The notes below the pieces were generated by a model. The model did no database searches. It was not told the origin of the DNA and was given only the letters and a program-made list of their open reading frames with translations. From NCBI GenBank assembly GCA_035689185.1, contig DASSLY010000027.1, positions 1-45,954 of the forward strand: a stretch of DNA of 45,954 nt, written 5' to 3'. The translations under genes and the position numbers were made by a program. Source of the stretch: DASSLY01 sp035689185 (lineage in GTDB: Bacteria; Actinomycetota; Actinomycetes; Actinomycetales; Dermatophilaceae). Of this stretch, positions 32,468 through 40,906 are shown one piece after another (position 1 is the stretch's first letter; each line of letters opens with the position of its first letter).

Positions 32468-32729
32468 GATCGAACCTCCTGTGTGATGGGTGCCCGCGTC
32501 GTGCGGGCGCCTCACCCAGAAGGCGTGACGCGCGCGTTCCAGGGTGTAACAAGGAAGGAACGGGATCGGTATGGCGACCGGTCGCCACAGCGGTCGGCAA
32601 GGCTGTTGAGCAGCCGGACCAGGCGGCTTCGGCAGCTCGCGCGGAACGGGCGCGGACTGCGACGGTCACGGGTCTGGCCGGCGGGGACCGCGTGGGGGCG
32701 GGACCTCAGGTGGGCACGGCCGGCTTGGA

Positions 32730-32735
32730 TAGGGT
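32730..32735 (+). promoter_or_regulatory. -10 element of the leaderless HAD gene
   Basis: TAGGGT lies 6 nt before the ATG at 32742, with no ribosome-binding site. Confidence 0.6.
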
Positions 32736-32741
32736 GCCGGG

Positions 32742-33434
32742 ATGCCCGGCCTGCCGACCCCGTCCGCCGTGCTGCTGGACCTGGACGGAACCCTGGTCGA
32801 CACCGTCGCCGCTCGGATCGCCGGCTGGCGGGCGGCATACGGCGGAATCGGGATTGAGCTGACCGAGGACGACCTCGGTCCGCAGATCGGCCGGGACGGC
32901 GTCGCGCTCGCGGTCGAGCTGGCGACCCGCTCCGGCAGGGCCCTGGACGATGCGGCCGCCAGGGCGCTGGACGCCGACGCCGGCCGCCGGTTCGACCAGC
33001 TGGCTGCCACCCGGGCCGCCCTGCCCGGCGCGCGCGCGCTGCTGGAGGCGCTCGACGCGGCCGGTGTGCCGTGGGCCATCGCCACCTCCAGCGCGCCGGA
33101 CCAGGTGGTGGCCTCGGTCGCCGCCGTCGGCCTGGCCACCCCGCCCCGCGTCGTCGACGGGAGCCACGTGCAGCGGGCCAAGCCGGCTCCCGACCTGCTG
33201 CTTCTGGGTGCCCAGCAGCTGGGGGTAGACCCGGCCCGGTGCTGGTACGTCGGCGACTCCACCTGGGACATGCGCGCCGCGGTGGCCGCCGGGATGGTGC
33301 CGGTCGCGGTCCTGGCCGGCTCAGCGGTCGACGAGCCGACCCTGCGCGAGGCGGGAGCGGCCGCCGTCGTCCCGACGCTGGCCGAGGTGATGGGGCTGCA
33401 CCCCGCTCTTGCTGCTCACAACCGGACGGTATGA
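32742..33434 (+). CDS. HAD-superfamily phosphatase
   Basis: This 230-residue haloacid-dehalogenase hydrolase is of the phosphoglycolate phosphatase/beta-phosphoglucomutase type. Motif I is DLDGTLVDT (13-21), with a helical cap (about 25-90). Motif II is ATSSAP, motif III is the Lys in QRAKPAPD, and motif IV is GDSTWDMRAA. All catalytic residues are intact. The exact sugar-phosphate substrate is not determined. The ATG follows TAGGGT by 6 nt. Confidence 0.9.
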   Translation: MPGLPTPSAVLLDLDGTLVDTVAARIAGWRAAYGGIGIELTEDDLGPQIGRDGVALAVELATRSGRALDDAAARALDADAGRRFDQLAATRAALPGARALLEALDAAGVPWAIATSSAPDQVVASVAAVGLATPPRVVDGSHVQRAKPAPDLLLLGAQQLGVDPARCWYVGDSTWDMRAAVAAGMVPVAVLAGSAVDEPTLREAGAAAVVPTLAEVMGLHPALAAHNRTV

Positions 33435-33486
33435 GCGGCCCGACGGGCGCGGAACGTACCGTTCGGGGCAGCAAGCCCAAGACAAG

Positions 33487-33550
33487 CCCGGGCGGCACGC
33501 GCACGGCAGCCCCGGGCAGCACGTGCACGGCAGCCCCGGGCGGCACGTGC
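33487..33550. repeat. 24-bp tandem repeat
   Basis: Two full units of 24 bp (33501-33524 and 33525-33548, differing at one base) are preceded by a partial copy ending GGCGGCACGC. The units contain CACGTG palindromes and fill the gap between the HAD gene and the next membrane gene. Confidence 0.85.
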
Positions 33551-33584
33551 ATGAACCGACCCCGCCGAGCGAGGAGCACAGGCT

Positions 33585-33944
33585 ATGGATGTCGTCTACG
33601 ACCTCGTCGTGCTGACCCACCTGCTCGGGATGGCCGCGATCGTCGGCGGCTACCTCGCCGTGCGCGCCGCCCCGCGGGTGAGCTCGTGGATGCTGTGGGG
33701 CGCCCGGATGCAGGTGCTGAGCGGCGTGGTGCTCGTCGGCCTGGCCGAGGGCGTCGACTCCCTGGACAAGAACCTGGACATGGCCAAGATCACGGTCAAG
33801 CTGGTGATCGCGCTCGCGGTGGTGGCGGCGGCGGAGATCTGGTCCGGCCGCACCCGGCGCACCGGGGCCGGGCCCACGTTGTTGCCGCATGTCGTCGGCC
33901 TGGGTGCCGTGCTCAACGCCGCCGTGGCGGTGCTCTGGCACTAA
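33585..33944 (+). CDS. Small four-helix membrane protein
   Basis: This 119-residue integral membrane protein has four predicted helices (about 5-25, 35-53, 67-83 and 98-117). Conserved-looking residues include His12 in VLTHLLGMAAIVGGY and the KITVKLVIALAVV helix. No characterised family could be named. GAGGAG lies about 10 nt before the ATG. Its stop is only 4 bp from the stop of the convergent PIG-L-type gene. Confidence 0.78.
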   Translation: MDVVYDLVVLTHLLGMAAIVGGYLAVRAAPRVSSWMLWGARMQVLSGVVLVGLAEGVDSLDKNLDMAKITVKLVIALAVVAAAEIWSGRTRRTGAGPTLLPHVVGLGAVLNAAVAVLWH

Positions 33945-33948
33945 CTCG

Positions 33949-34713
33949 CTAGTTGACCCGGCTCACGGCGAACACCTCGGCCAGCCGGCCCTGCGGCAGG
34001 CCGAACAGGGTGGCGTTCATCGCGTTCCAGCCGCGGATCCGCCGCTCCAGCTCCTCGCCCAGGTGCGCGGTCTGGGACACGTGCGCCTGCAGCGCTTTGA
34101 TCTTGGTGTCGAACCGTTCGGTCACGTCGACGGCATGCGAGGCCTGCGGGTGGGCCATCAGCCACAGCTCGCCGACGTGCCACGCCAGCAGCCCCTGCTC
34201 GACCAGCTCCGGCCAGGCGAACGGGTTCTCCGCCGCCGGGTAGACGGCCCGGACCGTGGCCTCACCGGCCGCCAGGTGGTCGGAGTGCGAGGCCTGCAGC
34301 CGCTGGTACATCCGCTCCGGCGACTGGGTCAGGACCCGCTGCGGGCGGACCGCCCGGATGACCGACACGATCTCCCGCTGGAGCTCCCAGCACGGCTCCA
34401 GCCAGCCGTCGCGGTGGTCCAGGAAGCGGACGTCGCTCACCCCGAGCACCGCCGACGCGGCCCGCTGCTCGGCCTCGCGGATCACCGGCATCCGCGCCCG
34501 TTCGGTGTCGTCGAACCCGCCCTGATCACCCCGCGTGAGGCAGACGAGGGTCACCTCGATGCCGGTGTCGGTCCAGCCGGCGACGGTCCCGGCCGCGCCG
34601 TAGTCCGCGTCGTCGGGGTGCGCCACCACCACCAGGGCCCGCTCGATGTCCTCGTCGCGGCGCGGTGGCAACCACACGCCATACGGTCGGCCGGGCACCG
34701 GCTGCTCGCTCAC
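33949..34713 (-). CDS. PIG-L family deacetylase (second copy)
   Basis: This 254-residue LmbE/PIG-L protein has VVVAHPDDADYGAAGTVAGW near residues 27-46 (the AHPDD zinc motif, with Ala-Asp where many members have Glu) and SHSDHLAAGEATVRAVYPAAEN carrying the HxDH ligands. The two PIG-L proteins of this window belong to different subgroups, and this one resembles the type annotated as mycothiol-conjugate-like or plain PIG-L. The GTG at 34713 lies 7 nt after TAGGCT on the minus strand and matches the family length. Confidence 0.88.
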   Translation of the reverse strand: MSEQPVPGRPYGVWLPPRRDEDIERALVVVAHPDDADYGAAGTVAGWTDTGIEVTLVCLTRGDQGGFDDTERARMPVIREAEQRAASAVLGVSDVRFLDHRDGWLEPCWELQREIVSVIRAVRPQRVLTQSPERMYQRLQASHSDHLAAGEATVRAVYPAAENPFAWPELVEQGLLAWHVGELWLMAHPQASHAVDVTERFDTKIKALQAHVSQTAHLGEELERRIRGWNAMNATLFGLPQGRLAEVFAVSRVN

Positions 34714-34720
34714 AAGACCC

Positions 34721-34726
34721 AGCCTA
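34721..34726 (-). promoter_or_regulatory. -10 element of the leaderless PIG-L gene
   Basis: On the minus strand TAGGCT lies 7 nt before the GTG at 34713. No ribosome site is present. Confidence 0.55.
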
Positions 34727-34819
34727 GGAACCGGCCCGAACCCGCCGGTATGCCGCCCGCGCTGCAGACGCGTGCGACCGGCATACAGACTGGGGCGCGG
34801 ACCGACGGAAGGGGTCGTC

Positions 34820-35827
34820 ATGGCACTGCGGTTGGGGTACAAGGCATCCGCGGAGCAGTTCGGGCCGACCAGGCTGGCCGACCTTGCGGTCGCGGCCGAG
34901 CAGGCCGGGTTCGACTCGGTGTTCGTGTCCGACCACTTGCAGCCCTGGCGGCACGACGGCGGGCACGCTCCGGCGGCGCTGCCGTGGCTGGGCGCGGCGG
35001 GCGCGCGGACCGAGCGGGTGCTGCTGGGCACCTCGGTGCTGACTCCGACGATCCGTTACCACCCGGTGGTGGTGGCCCAGGCGTTCGCCACCCTGGGGGT
35101 GCTCTACCCGGGGCGGGTGGTGCTCGGCGTCGGCACCGGGGAGTCGCTGAACGAGAAGCCGCTCGGGCTGCCGTGGCCGGAGCAGAAGGAGCGGTTCGCC
35201 CGCCTGAAGGAGGCGGTGCTGCTCATCCAGGCGCTGTGGCGGGAGGAGCGGGTCAGCTTCGAGGGCACGTACTACCGCACCGACAAGGCCACCATCTACG
35301 ACCGCCCGGACACCGCGGTGCCGGTGTACATCGGCGGGTCGGGTCCCGCCGCGACCCGCCTGGCCGGGCGCATCGCCGACGGCTTCATCACCACCTCGGG
35401 CAAGGCGCCGTCCCTGTATGCCGACACTCTCATGCCGGCGCTGGCCGAGGGGGCCGGCAAGGCCGGCCGCGACCTGGCCGACATCGACCGGGTCATCGAG
35501 GTGAAGGTCTCCTTCGACAGCGACCATGCCCGGGCCGTGGCGGATACCCGGCACTGGGCGGCGCTGGCGCTCACCCCTGAGCAGAAGGCCGGCGTGGAGG
35601 ACCCGGTGGAGATGCAGCGGCTCGCCGACGCGCTCCCGGCGGAGCAGGCCGCCTCGCGGTGGATCGTCTCGACCGACCCGGACGAGCACGTCGAGCGGAT
35701 CCGGGCCTACCTGGACCTGGGCTTCAACCACCTGGTGTTCCATGCCCCCGGCCCGGACCAGGAGCGCTTCATCGGGCTCTACCAGCGGGACGTCCTGCCC
35801 CGGCTACGCCGGCTCGCGCCGGGCTGA
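34820..35827 (+). CDS. fgd: F420-dependent glucose-6-phosphate dehydrogenase
   Basis: This 335-residue luciferase-like flavin/F420 enzyme oxidises glucose-6-phosphate to 6-phosphogluconolactone and reduces cofactor F420. It follows M. tuberculosis FGD1 along its whole length: LGYKASAEQF, SDHLQPWRHDGGHAP with the active-site His39, LLGTSVLTPTIRY, GVGTGESLNE with the catalytic Glu, LTPEQKAGVEDPVEMQRLAD and NHLVFHAPG. The organism should therefore make F420. The ATG has GGAAGGGG about 10 nt upstream. The 3' end overlaps that of the convergent MarR gene by 24 bp, so each transcript is antisense to the other there. Confidence 0.94.
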   Translation: MALRLGYKASAEQFGPTRLADLAVAAEQAGFDSVFVSDHLQPWRHDGGHAPAALPWLGAAGARTERVLLGTSVLTPTIRYHPVVVAQAFATLGVLYPGRVVLGVGTGESLNEKPLGLPWPEQKERFARLKEAVLLIQALWREERVSFEGTYYRTDKATIYDRPDTAVPVYIGGSGPAATRLAGRIADGFITTSGKAPSLYADTLMPALAEGAGKAGRDLADIDRVIEVKVSFDSDHARAVADTRHWAALALTPEQKAGVEDPVEMQRLADALPAEQAASRWIVSTDPDEHVERIRAYLDLGFNHLVFHAPGPDQERFIGLYQRDVLPRLRRLAPG

Positions 35828-36301
35828 GGACGCCGCGCCGCTCATCCGGCCGTCGGGGTCCAGCCGGGACAGGATGGCCTGGCTGATCAGGCCCAGCTGG
35901 CTGACCTGGCTCGGGGACAGGGCGTCGATGACCAGCCGTCGCACCGTCTGCACGTGGCCGGGCGCGGTGTCCGCGACCTTGGCCCAGCCGGCCTGGGTGA
36001 GCCGGGCGTCGGTGGCCCGCCCGTCCGCGGGGCAGGGGGTTCGCTGCACCAGTCCACGGCGTTCCAGCCGGCCGACGACGTGGGACAGCCGGGGCAAGGT
36101 GGCGTTGGTGCGTGCGGCCAGCCCGGTCATGCGCAGCGTTCGATCCGGAGCCTCCGACAGCATGGCCAGGACGAAGTACTCGAAGTGGGTCAGCTCGGCG
36201 TCGCGCCGGAGCTGGCTGTCCAGCGCCCCAGGCAGCAGCTCGACCACGGCGATGAACCGCACCCACGCCGCGATCTGGTCCTCGTCCAGCCAGTCGGTCA
36301 T
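35804..36301 (-). CDS. MarR-family transcriptional regulator
   Basis: This 165-residue winged-helix regulator begins TDWLDEDQIAAWVRFIAVVE in the dimerisation helix. LTHFEYFVLAMLSEAP and MTGLAARTNATLPRLSHVVG form the helix-turn-helix, RGLVQRTPCPADGRATDARL the wing, and LGLISQAILSRL the C-terminal helix. The ATG at 36301 is chosen because TATCAT lies 7 nt upstream (leaderless); ATG at 36310 would fall in that -10. A MarR-type operator overlaps the promoter, so it is very likely autorepressed. Other targets could include the pcrA side of the intergenic region. The ligand is unknown. Confidence 0.9.
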   Translation of the reverse strand: MTDWLDEDQIAAWVRFIAVVELLPGALDSQLRRDAELTHFEYFVLAMLSEAPDRTLRMTGLAARTNATLPRLSHVVGRLERRGLVQRTPCPADGRATDARLTQAGWAKVADTAPGHVQTVRRLVIDALSPSQVSQLGLISQAILSRLDPDGRMSGAASSARREPA

Positions 36302-36308
36302 GGCTGCC

Positions 36309-36314
36309 ATGATA
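36309..36314 (-). promoter_or_regulatory. -10 element of the leaderless marR gene
   Basis: On the minus strand TATCAT lies 7 nt before the ATG at 36301 and overlaps the operator arm. Confidence 0.5.
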
Positions 36315-36332
36315 CTTGACGAGGCAACTATC
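36311..36332. promoter_or_regulatory. MarR-type operator
   Basis: GATACTTG-N6-CAACTATC is an inverted repeat with 7 of 8 matching positions, typical of MarR sites (TAGTTG-N6-CAAGTA on the other strand). It covers the marR -10. Confidence 0.65.
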
Positions 36333-36349
36333 TGGGTTGGCGCGGTGAC

Positions 36350-36382
36350 GTTCCGACAACACGGTGAGGTTCTGACAGCACG
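36350..36382. repeat. Direct repeat GTTCYGACARCACG upstream of pcrA
   Basis: GTTCCGACAACACG (36350-36363) and GTTCTGACAGCACG (36369-36382) are 19 bp apart, two turns of the helix. They lie 32 bp upstream of the pcrA -10. The second copy has the same GTTCTGACA core as the inverted element in murT. Confidence 0.7.
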
Positions 36383-36413
36383 TGGCGGATCCGGGGCTGT
36401 CGCCGGGGCGACG

Positions 36414-36419
36414 TAGGGT
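36414..36419 (+). promoter_or_regulatory. -10 element of pcrA
   Basis: TAGGGT lies 9 nt before the ATG of pcrA, giving a leader of at most a few nucleotides. No ribosome site precedes the ATG. Confidence 0.5.
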
Positions 36420-36428
36420 TGGCACGAG

Positions 36429-38846
36429 ATGAGCACCCTGTTCGACGACCTCCAGTTGCCCACGGTGCCGCCCTCGGGCGGAGCGGTGGACGCCCGCGGC
36501 ATTCCCACCTGGGCCGAAGCAGCCCATGCGGGGGAGGCGGGCCGCCCGGCGCCAGAGGAGCCGGCCGGCCGGCATACCGTCGTCTCCAGGGACCCCGAGG
36601 AGCTGCTCCGCCAGCTCAACCCGCAGCAGCGCGCGGCGGTGACCCACCAGGGCGCGCCGCTGCTCATCGTGGCCGGCGCCGGCTCGGGCAAGACGCGGGT
36701 GCTGGTGCACCGGATCGCCTACCTGCTGGCTACGCGCAACGTGCGCCCGGGGCAGGTGCTCGCGATCACCTTCACCAACAAGGCCGCCGCCGAGATGCGC
36801 GAACGGGTCGCGGCCCTGGTGGGGGCCCCGGCGCGGGCGATGTGGGTGTCGACCTTCCACTCCGCCTGCGTCCGGATCCTGCGGCGCGAGGCCGCGCACG
36901 TGGGGATGCGGTCGACCTTCTCCATCTACGACGCGGCCGACAGCCAGCGGCTGATGGCGATGGTGCTGCGCGACCTGGACCTGGATCCCAAGCGGTACCC
37001 GGCACGGTCGTTCGCGGCCCAGGTGAGCAACCTGAAGAACGAGCTGGTCGACTGGCAGACCTACGCCTCCCGCGCCGGCGACGGCCAGCACCACGAGCGG
37101 GTCCTGGCCGACGCCTACGCCGGGTACCAGCGCCGGCTCGCCCAGGCCAACGCGCTGGACTTCGACGACCTGATCATGACCACGGTCAACCTGCTGCAGG
37201 CGTTCCCGGACGTGGCCGAGCACTACCGGCGGCGGTTCCGCCACGTGCTGGTGGACGAGTACCAGGACACCAACCACGCGCAGTACCAGCTGGTCCGCGA
37301 GCTGGTGGGGACGCAGCCGCTGGGAGCCGAACGCGGCGAGCCCCCGGTAGCTCCGGCCGAGCTGGCCGTCGTCGGGGACGCGGACCAGTCGATCTACGCC
37401 TTCCGCGGCGCGTCCATCCGCAACATCGTCGAGTTCGAGCAGGACTACCCCGACGCGCGGGCCATCCTGCTGGAGCAGAACTACCGCTCGACCCAGACGA
37501 TCCTGCGGGCGGCCAACGCGGTCATCGCGAAGAATCCCGACCGCCGGCCGAAGAACCTGTGGACCGACTCCGGCGACGGTCCTCCCATCGTGGGCTACGT
37601 CGCTGACAACGAGCACGACGAGGCCTCGTTCGTGGCCCGGACCATCGACGCGCTCGGCGACGACCACGGCGTGCGGCCGCGCGACGTGGCGGTGTTCTAC
37701 CGGACCAACGCGCAGTCCCGAGCGATCGAGGAGGTGTTCGTCCGGGTCGGCCTGCCGTACAAGGTCGTCGGCGGCACCCGGTTCTACGAGCGGCGCGAGG
37801 TCAAGGACGCCCTGGCCTATCTTCGGGTGATCTCCAACCCGCTGGACACGGTCAACCTGCGCCGCATCCTCAACGTGCCCAAGCGCGGCATCGGCGACCG
37901 CGCGGAGGCCTGCGTCGCCCAGCTCGCCGAGCGCGAGCGGATCCCGTTCGTGGCCGCACTCGGCCGCGCCGCCGACGCCCCGGGGATCGCGACCCGCTCG
38001 GTCGCAGCGATCACCGCGTTCACCTCACTGCTGGAGGCGCTGCGCACGGTGTACGACGGAGGGTCGGGCATCGCCGGGCTGCTCGAGGCGGTGGTCGAGC
38101 AGTCGGGGTACCTCGAGGAGCTGCGCCGGTCGCTGGACCCGCAGGACGAGACACGGGTGGAGAACCTCGCCGAGCTGGTCGCGGTGGCGCAGGAGTATGA
38201 CGAGCAAGCGGCGGCCGCGGACGAACAAGGCACCCTGGAGGGCTTCCTGGAGCAGGTGTCGCTGGTCGCCGACGCGGACGAGATCCCCGAGGGTGGCGAG
38301 GACGGCGGGGTGGTCACCCTGATGACGCTGCATACGGCCAAGGGACTGGAGTTCTCGGTGGTGTTCCTGACCGGCATGGAGGACGGGACGTTCCCGCACA
38401 TGCGCGCCCTCGGCGACCCGTCGGAGCTGGCGGAGGAGCGCCGGCTGGCCTACGTCGGCATCACCCGGGCACGGGAGCGGCTGCACCTGTCCCGCGCGGT
38501 GCAGCGCTCGGCTTGGGGGCAGCCGCAGTACTTCCCGGCCTCGCGCTTCCTCGACGAGGTGCCCGGCGAACTGGTCGACTGGCAGCGGCTGGAGGGCACC
38601 GGGACGCGGCCTTCCGCCATCCCCGCGGTCGCGACGCTGGCCGGCCGCGCCGGGGTCCGGTCACCGGGCAACCGGGCGGTCATCTCGCTGCATCCCGGGG
38701 ACCGGGTCTCCCACGACTCGTTCGGGCTCGGCACCGTGGTCCGGGTGGAGGGGGTCGCGGACAAGGCCATGGCGCACGTGGACTTCGGCGCCGACGACGG
38801 CGTCAAGCGCCTGCTGCTGCGTTACGCCCCCCTCGTCAAGCTGTAG
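36429..38846 (+). CDS. pcrA: ATP-dependent DNA helicase PcrA/UvrD
   Basis: This 805-residue superfamily 1A 3'-5' helicase acts in repair and in removal of stalled complexes. A low-complexity N-terminus (1-55) precedes the helicase core: Q motif LNPQQRAAV, Walker A AGAGSGKT (82-89), TFTNKAAAEMRERV (Ia), DEYQDTN (II), GDADQSIYAFRGA (III), LEQNYRST (IV), VTLMTLHTAKGLEF (V) and YVGITRARERL (VI). The C-terminal domain (HPGDRVSHDSFGLGTVVRVEG, about 750-805) is the Tudor-like module that binds RNA polymerase. All motifs are intact. The ATG starts the conserved MSTLFD opening and lies 9 nt after TAGGGT. Confidence 0.96.
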   Translation: MSTLFDDLQLPTVPPSGGAVDARGIPTWAEAAHAGEAGRPAPEEPAGRHTVVSRDPEELLRQLNPQQRAAVTHQGAPLLIVAGAGSGKTRVLVHRIAYLLATRNVRPGQVLAITFTNKAAAEMRERVAALVGAPARAMWVSTFHSACVRILRREAAHVGMRSTFSIYDAADSQRLMAMVLRDLDLDPKRYPARSFAAQVSNLKNELVDWQTYASRAGDGQHHERVLADAYAGYQRRLAQANALDFDDLIMTTVNLLQAFPDVAEHYRRRFRHVLVDEYQDTNHAQYQLVRELVGTQPLGAERGEPPVAPAELAVVGDADQSIYAFRGASIRNIVEFEQDYPDARAILLEQNYRSTQTILRAANAVIAKNPDRRPKNLWTDSGDGPPIVGYVADNEHDEASFVARTIDALGDDHGVRPRDVAVFYRTNAQSRAIEEVFVRVGLPYKVVGGTRFYERREVKDALAYLRVISNPLDTVNLRRILNVPKRGIGDRAEACVAQLAERERIPFVAALGRAADAPGIATRSVAAITAFTSLLEALRTVYDGGSGIAGLLEAVVEQSGYLEELRRSLDPQDETRVENLAELVAVAQEYDEQAAAADEQGTLEGFLEQVSLVADADEIPEGGEDGGVVTLMTLHTAKGLEFSVVFLTGMEDGTFPHMRALGDPSELAEERRLAYVGITRARERLHLSRAVQRSAWGQPQYFPASRFLDEVPGELVDWQRLEGTGTRPSAIPAVATLAGRAGVRSPGNRAVISLHPGDRVSHDSFGLGTVVRVEGVADKAMAHVDFGADDGVKRLLLRYAPLVKL

Positions 38847-38904
38847 CCGCGCCGCCGGCAGCGCGCCTCACCCAGGCCCTGTCCGCATGCAGGAACTCGC
38901 GGGC

Positions 38905-38930
38905 GATGCCGATGACGACTCCTCGGCATC
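38905..38930. terminator. Candidate terminator between pcrA and the M23 gene
   Basis: GATGCCGA (38905-38912) pairs perfectly with TCGGCATC (38923-38930) around a 10-nt loop in the convergent gap. The stem is short. Confidence 0.4.
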
Positions 38931-38940
38931 CGGGTCCCGG

Positions 38941-39774
38941 TCAGCGGTTGACGCGAATGCCGTGGGCCCGAAGCCAGGGCAACGGGTCGACCGGCTTGCC
39001 TCCGCCCGGGTGGATCTCCAGGTGCAGGTGCGGCCCGGTGGAGTGCCCGCTGTTGCCCGATAGCCCCACCAGCTGACCAGGATGCACCCGGTCTCCCCGC
39101 TTCACGGCCAGCCTGCTCATGTGGGCGAAGTAGCTGACCGTGCCGTCCCAGTACCGGATCTCGACCTTGGTGCCGTAGCCGCTTTGCTCCCCGGCGAAGA
39201 TCACCGTGCCGGTGGACATGGCGCCCAGCCGGGTGCCGACCGGGACGGCGAAGTCGTTGCCGGCATGCAGGCGGCCCCACCGCAGGCCGAACCTCGAACT
39301 CAGCGTGTACCCCTTCAACGGGAGCACCCACCTCCGTGCGGCGGCGAGCTCCGCGGCCAGCTGGCGAACCGCGAGATCGGATCGGGCCCGTGCCGCCCGG
39401 GAGGACCGGTCGGCAGCACGCGCCGCCGCGGCATCGCGTGCCGCGGCTCGCTCGACGGCCTGGTCCGAGGGCTGGCCGGCCACGGCAGGACCCGCCTGGT
39501 ATGCGCGTTCGGCGCCCGCAGGCGTCACCCAGGCGGCAGCAGCCGCGGTGGTCGGACGGGCACCGGCCTGCCGGGCGGTCGCCACGACCGCCGCGCCGCC
39601 CGTCAGGGTCAGCACCACCGCCACTGCGGTCGGCAGGGCCAGGCCGGCACCAGGGGTCAGCGGGGCGCGTCGGGCCGGGGCGCGGTGGCGACCGGTGCGA
39701 AAGAAAGACAAGCCAAGGCCTTCGGGTCGGGAGGCGGGTCGAGCCAAGCGCTGCGGTCGGCGTGACCAACGCAC
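38941..39774 (-). CDS. M23 (LytM-type) cell-wall peptidase
   Basis: This 277-residue exported protein has a basic N-terminus and a transmembrane segment (about 48-68, LPTAVAVVLTLTGGAAVV). An Ala/Arg-rich helical stalk (about 75-145) follows, then a C-terminal M23 domain with LSSRFGLRWGRLHAGNDFAV (HxxxD zinc ligands), YFAHMSRLAVKRGDRV, GLSGNSGHSTGPHLHLEI (HxH) and a final GKPVDPLPWL. All zinc residues are intact, so it is either a peptidoglycan endopeptidase or an activator that binds cell wall. The GTG start at 39774 gives a long basic leader; a shorter start inside is possible. Confidence 0.9.
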   Translation of the reverse strand: MRWSRRPQRLARPASRPEGLGLSFFRTGRHRAPARRAPLTPGAGLALPTAVAVVLTLTGGAAVVATARQAGARPTTAAAAAWVTPAGAERAYQAGPAVAGQPSDQAVERAAARDAAAARAADRSSRAARARSDLAVRQLAAELAAARRWVLPLKGYTLSSRFGLRWGRLHAGNDFAVPVGTRLGAMSTGTVIFAGEQSGYGTKVEIRYWDGTVSYFAHMSRLAVKRGDRVHPGQLVGLSGNSGHSTGPHLHLEIHPGGGKPVDPLPWLRAHGIRVNR

Positions 39775-39866
39775 GTCGGCCGACCGGGGCCGACCTGCGC
39801 TGCCGGCACGCGTCAGGGCTTGTCTGTCGGTGACTGTAGCGTGACCGGATCGTTACCGGAAATGCC

Positions 39867-40817
39867 TCACGGCTGTGATGTGGACGACCCGATCGGGGTG
39901 ACTCCGGCGGCGCGCGTCGACCCGTCCGGGTCCAACTGCGACAGCGCGGCCGAGATCCCGTGGGCGACGGCCCGGCTGATCGGCAGGCTCATGTGGCCCA
40001 GCCCGTGCATGCCGATGTTGCGGACCGACAGGTCGGGATGGACCAGGACGGCGTTGGTCTGCGGGAAGATCATCTGGTCCAGGTCCGACCAGTAGGTGAT
40101 GAACCGGGTCCGGCAGCCGACCGCGCGCCGGTCCAGCTCGCGCATCAGCTCGCTGCCCGGACGCAGCTGCCGGCAGAGCTGGGACGGCACGGCATACGCG
40201 TTGTAGGTGCCCTGGTGCGGAGTGCCGAGGGTGACCAGCGTGTGCACCCGCGCGTCCCCGCCGAGCCGGGTCACGTAGTAGCGGGCGATCAGGCCGCCCA
40301 GGCTGTGGCCGACGACGTGGATGCGCTCGTAGCCGGTCTCCGCCACCAGGATCTCGACCTGCTCGGCCAGCCCCGCGGCGGCCGCCCGCACGTCGGTGGT
40401 GAGAGGTGAGTAGTTCAGGGTAAGCACCCGGCCGAAGCCGCGCCGCCGCAGCCCGCGCCGCAGCACCGCGAAAACGGATCGGTTGTCGACCATGCCGTGC
40501 ACCAGCAGGATCGGCGTCCCGGCGGCCTCCACGTCGCCGATGGCCAACCCGCGCTGCACCGGGGACAGGTGCCGCAGCCCGTATGCGGGGGCCGACGCCT
40601 CGCCCCGCGCGAGCAGCCCCAGCGGGTATAGGACCGCGTGGGTGGACAGCCAGGTCGCCTCCAGCGCCGCGCCGGCCATGCCGGCGGGCGTGAGCAGTGC
40701 CCGGACCGCTCCGGCGGCCATCTTCGCGGCCTGCGGGAGCGCGGGCGACCGGCGCCGCCGCGGGGGCGGTGCTGCGCCGGGTGGGTCCGCCGTTGGACCG
40801 CTGACGAGCTCGGACAT
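39867..40817 (-). CDS. Alpha/beta-hydrolase (lipase/PGAP1-like)
   Basis: This 316-residue alpha/beta-hydrolase has the oxyanion segment PILLVHGMVDNRSVFAVL, the nucleophile elbow GHSLGG, TLGTPHQGTYNAYAVPS, a late Asp in SDLDQMI and His in HGLGHMSLP completing a plausible triad. These features fit the bacterial triacylglycerol lipase class. The 60 N-terminal residues are Pro/Arg-rich and then hydrophobic, without a clear cleavable signal, so it may stay at the membrane. The ATG at 40817 has CAGGTAG upstream. Confidence 0.85.
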   Translation of the reverse strand: MSELVSGPTADPPGAAPPPRRRRSPALPQAAKMAAGAVRALLTPAGMAGAALEATWLSTHAVLYPLGLLARGEASAPAYGLRHLSPVQRGLAIGDVEAAGTPILLVHGMVDNRSVFAVLRRGLRRRGFGRVLTLNYSPLTTDVRAAAAGLAEQVEILVAETGYERIHVVGHSLGGLIARYYVTRLGGDARVHTLVTLGTPHQGTYNAYAVPSQLCRQLRPGSELMRELDRRAVGCRTRFITYWSDLDQMIFPQTNAVLVHPDLSVRNIGMHGLGHMSLPISRAVAHGISAALSQLDPDGSTRAAGVTPIGSSTSQP

Positions 40818-40894
40818 GGCTACCTGACGGTAACAAGCGCAGGGCTGCGGTTCGCGGCAAACGCGCGAACTGCCGGCGGGTATGCCGTGCTGGC

Positions 40895-40900
40895 TACGCT
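40895..40900 (+). promoter_or_regulatory. -10 element of the leaderless B12-binding gene
   Basis: TACGCT lies 6 nt before the ATG at 40907, and no ribosome site is visible. Confidence 0.6.
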
Positions 40901-40906
40901 GGCGGG

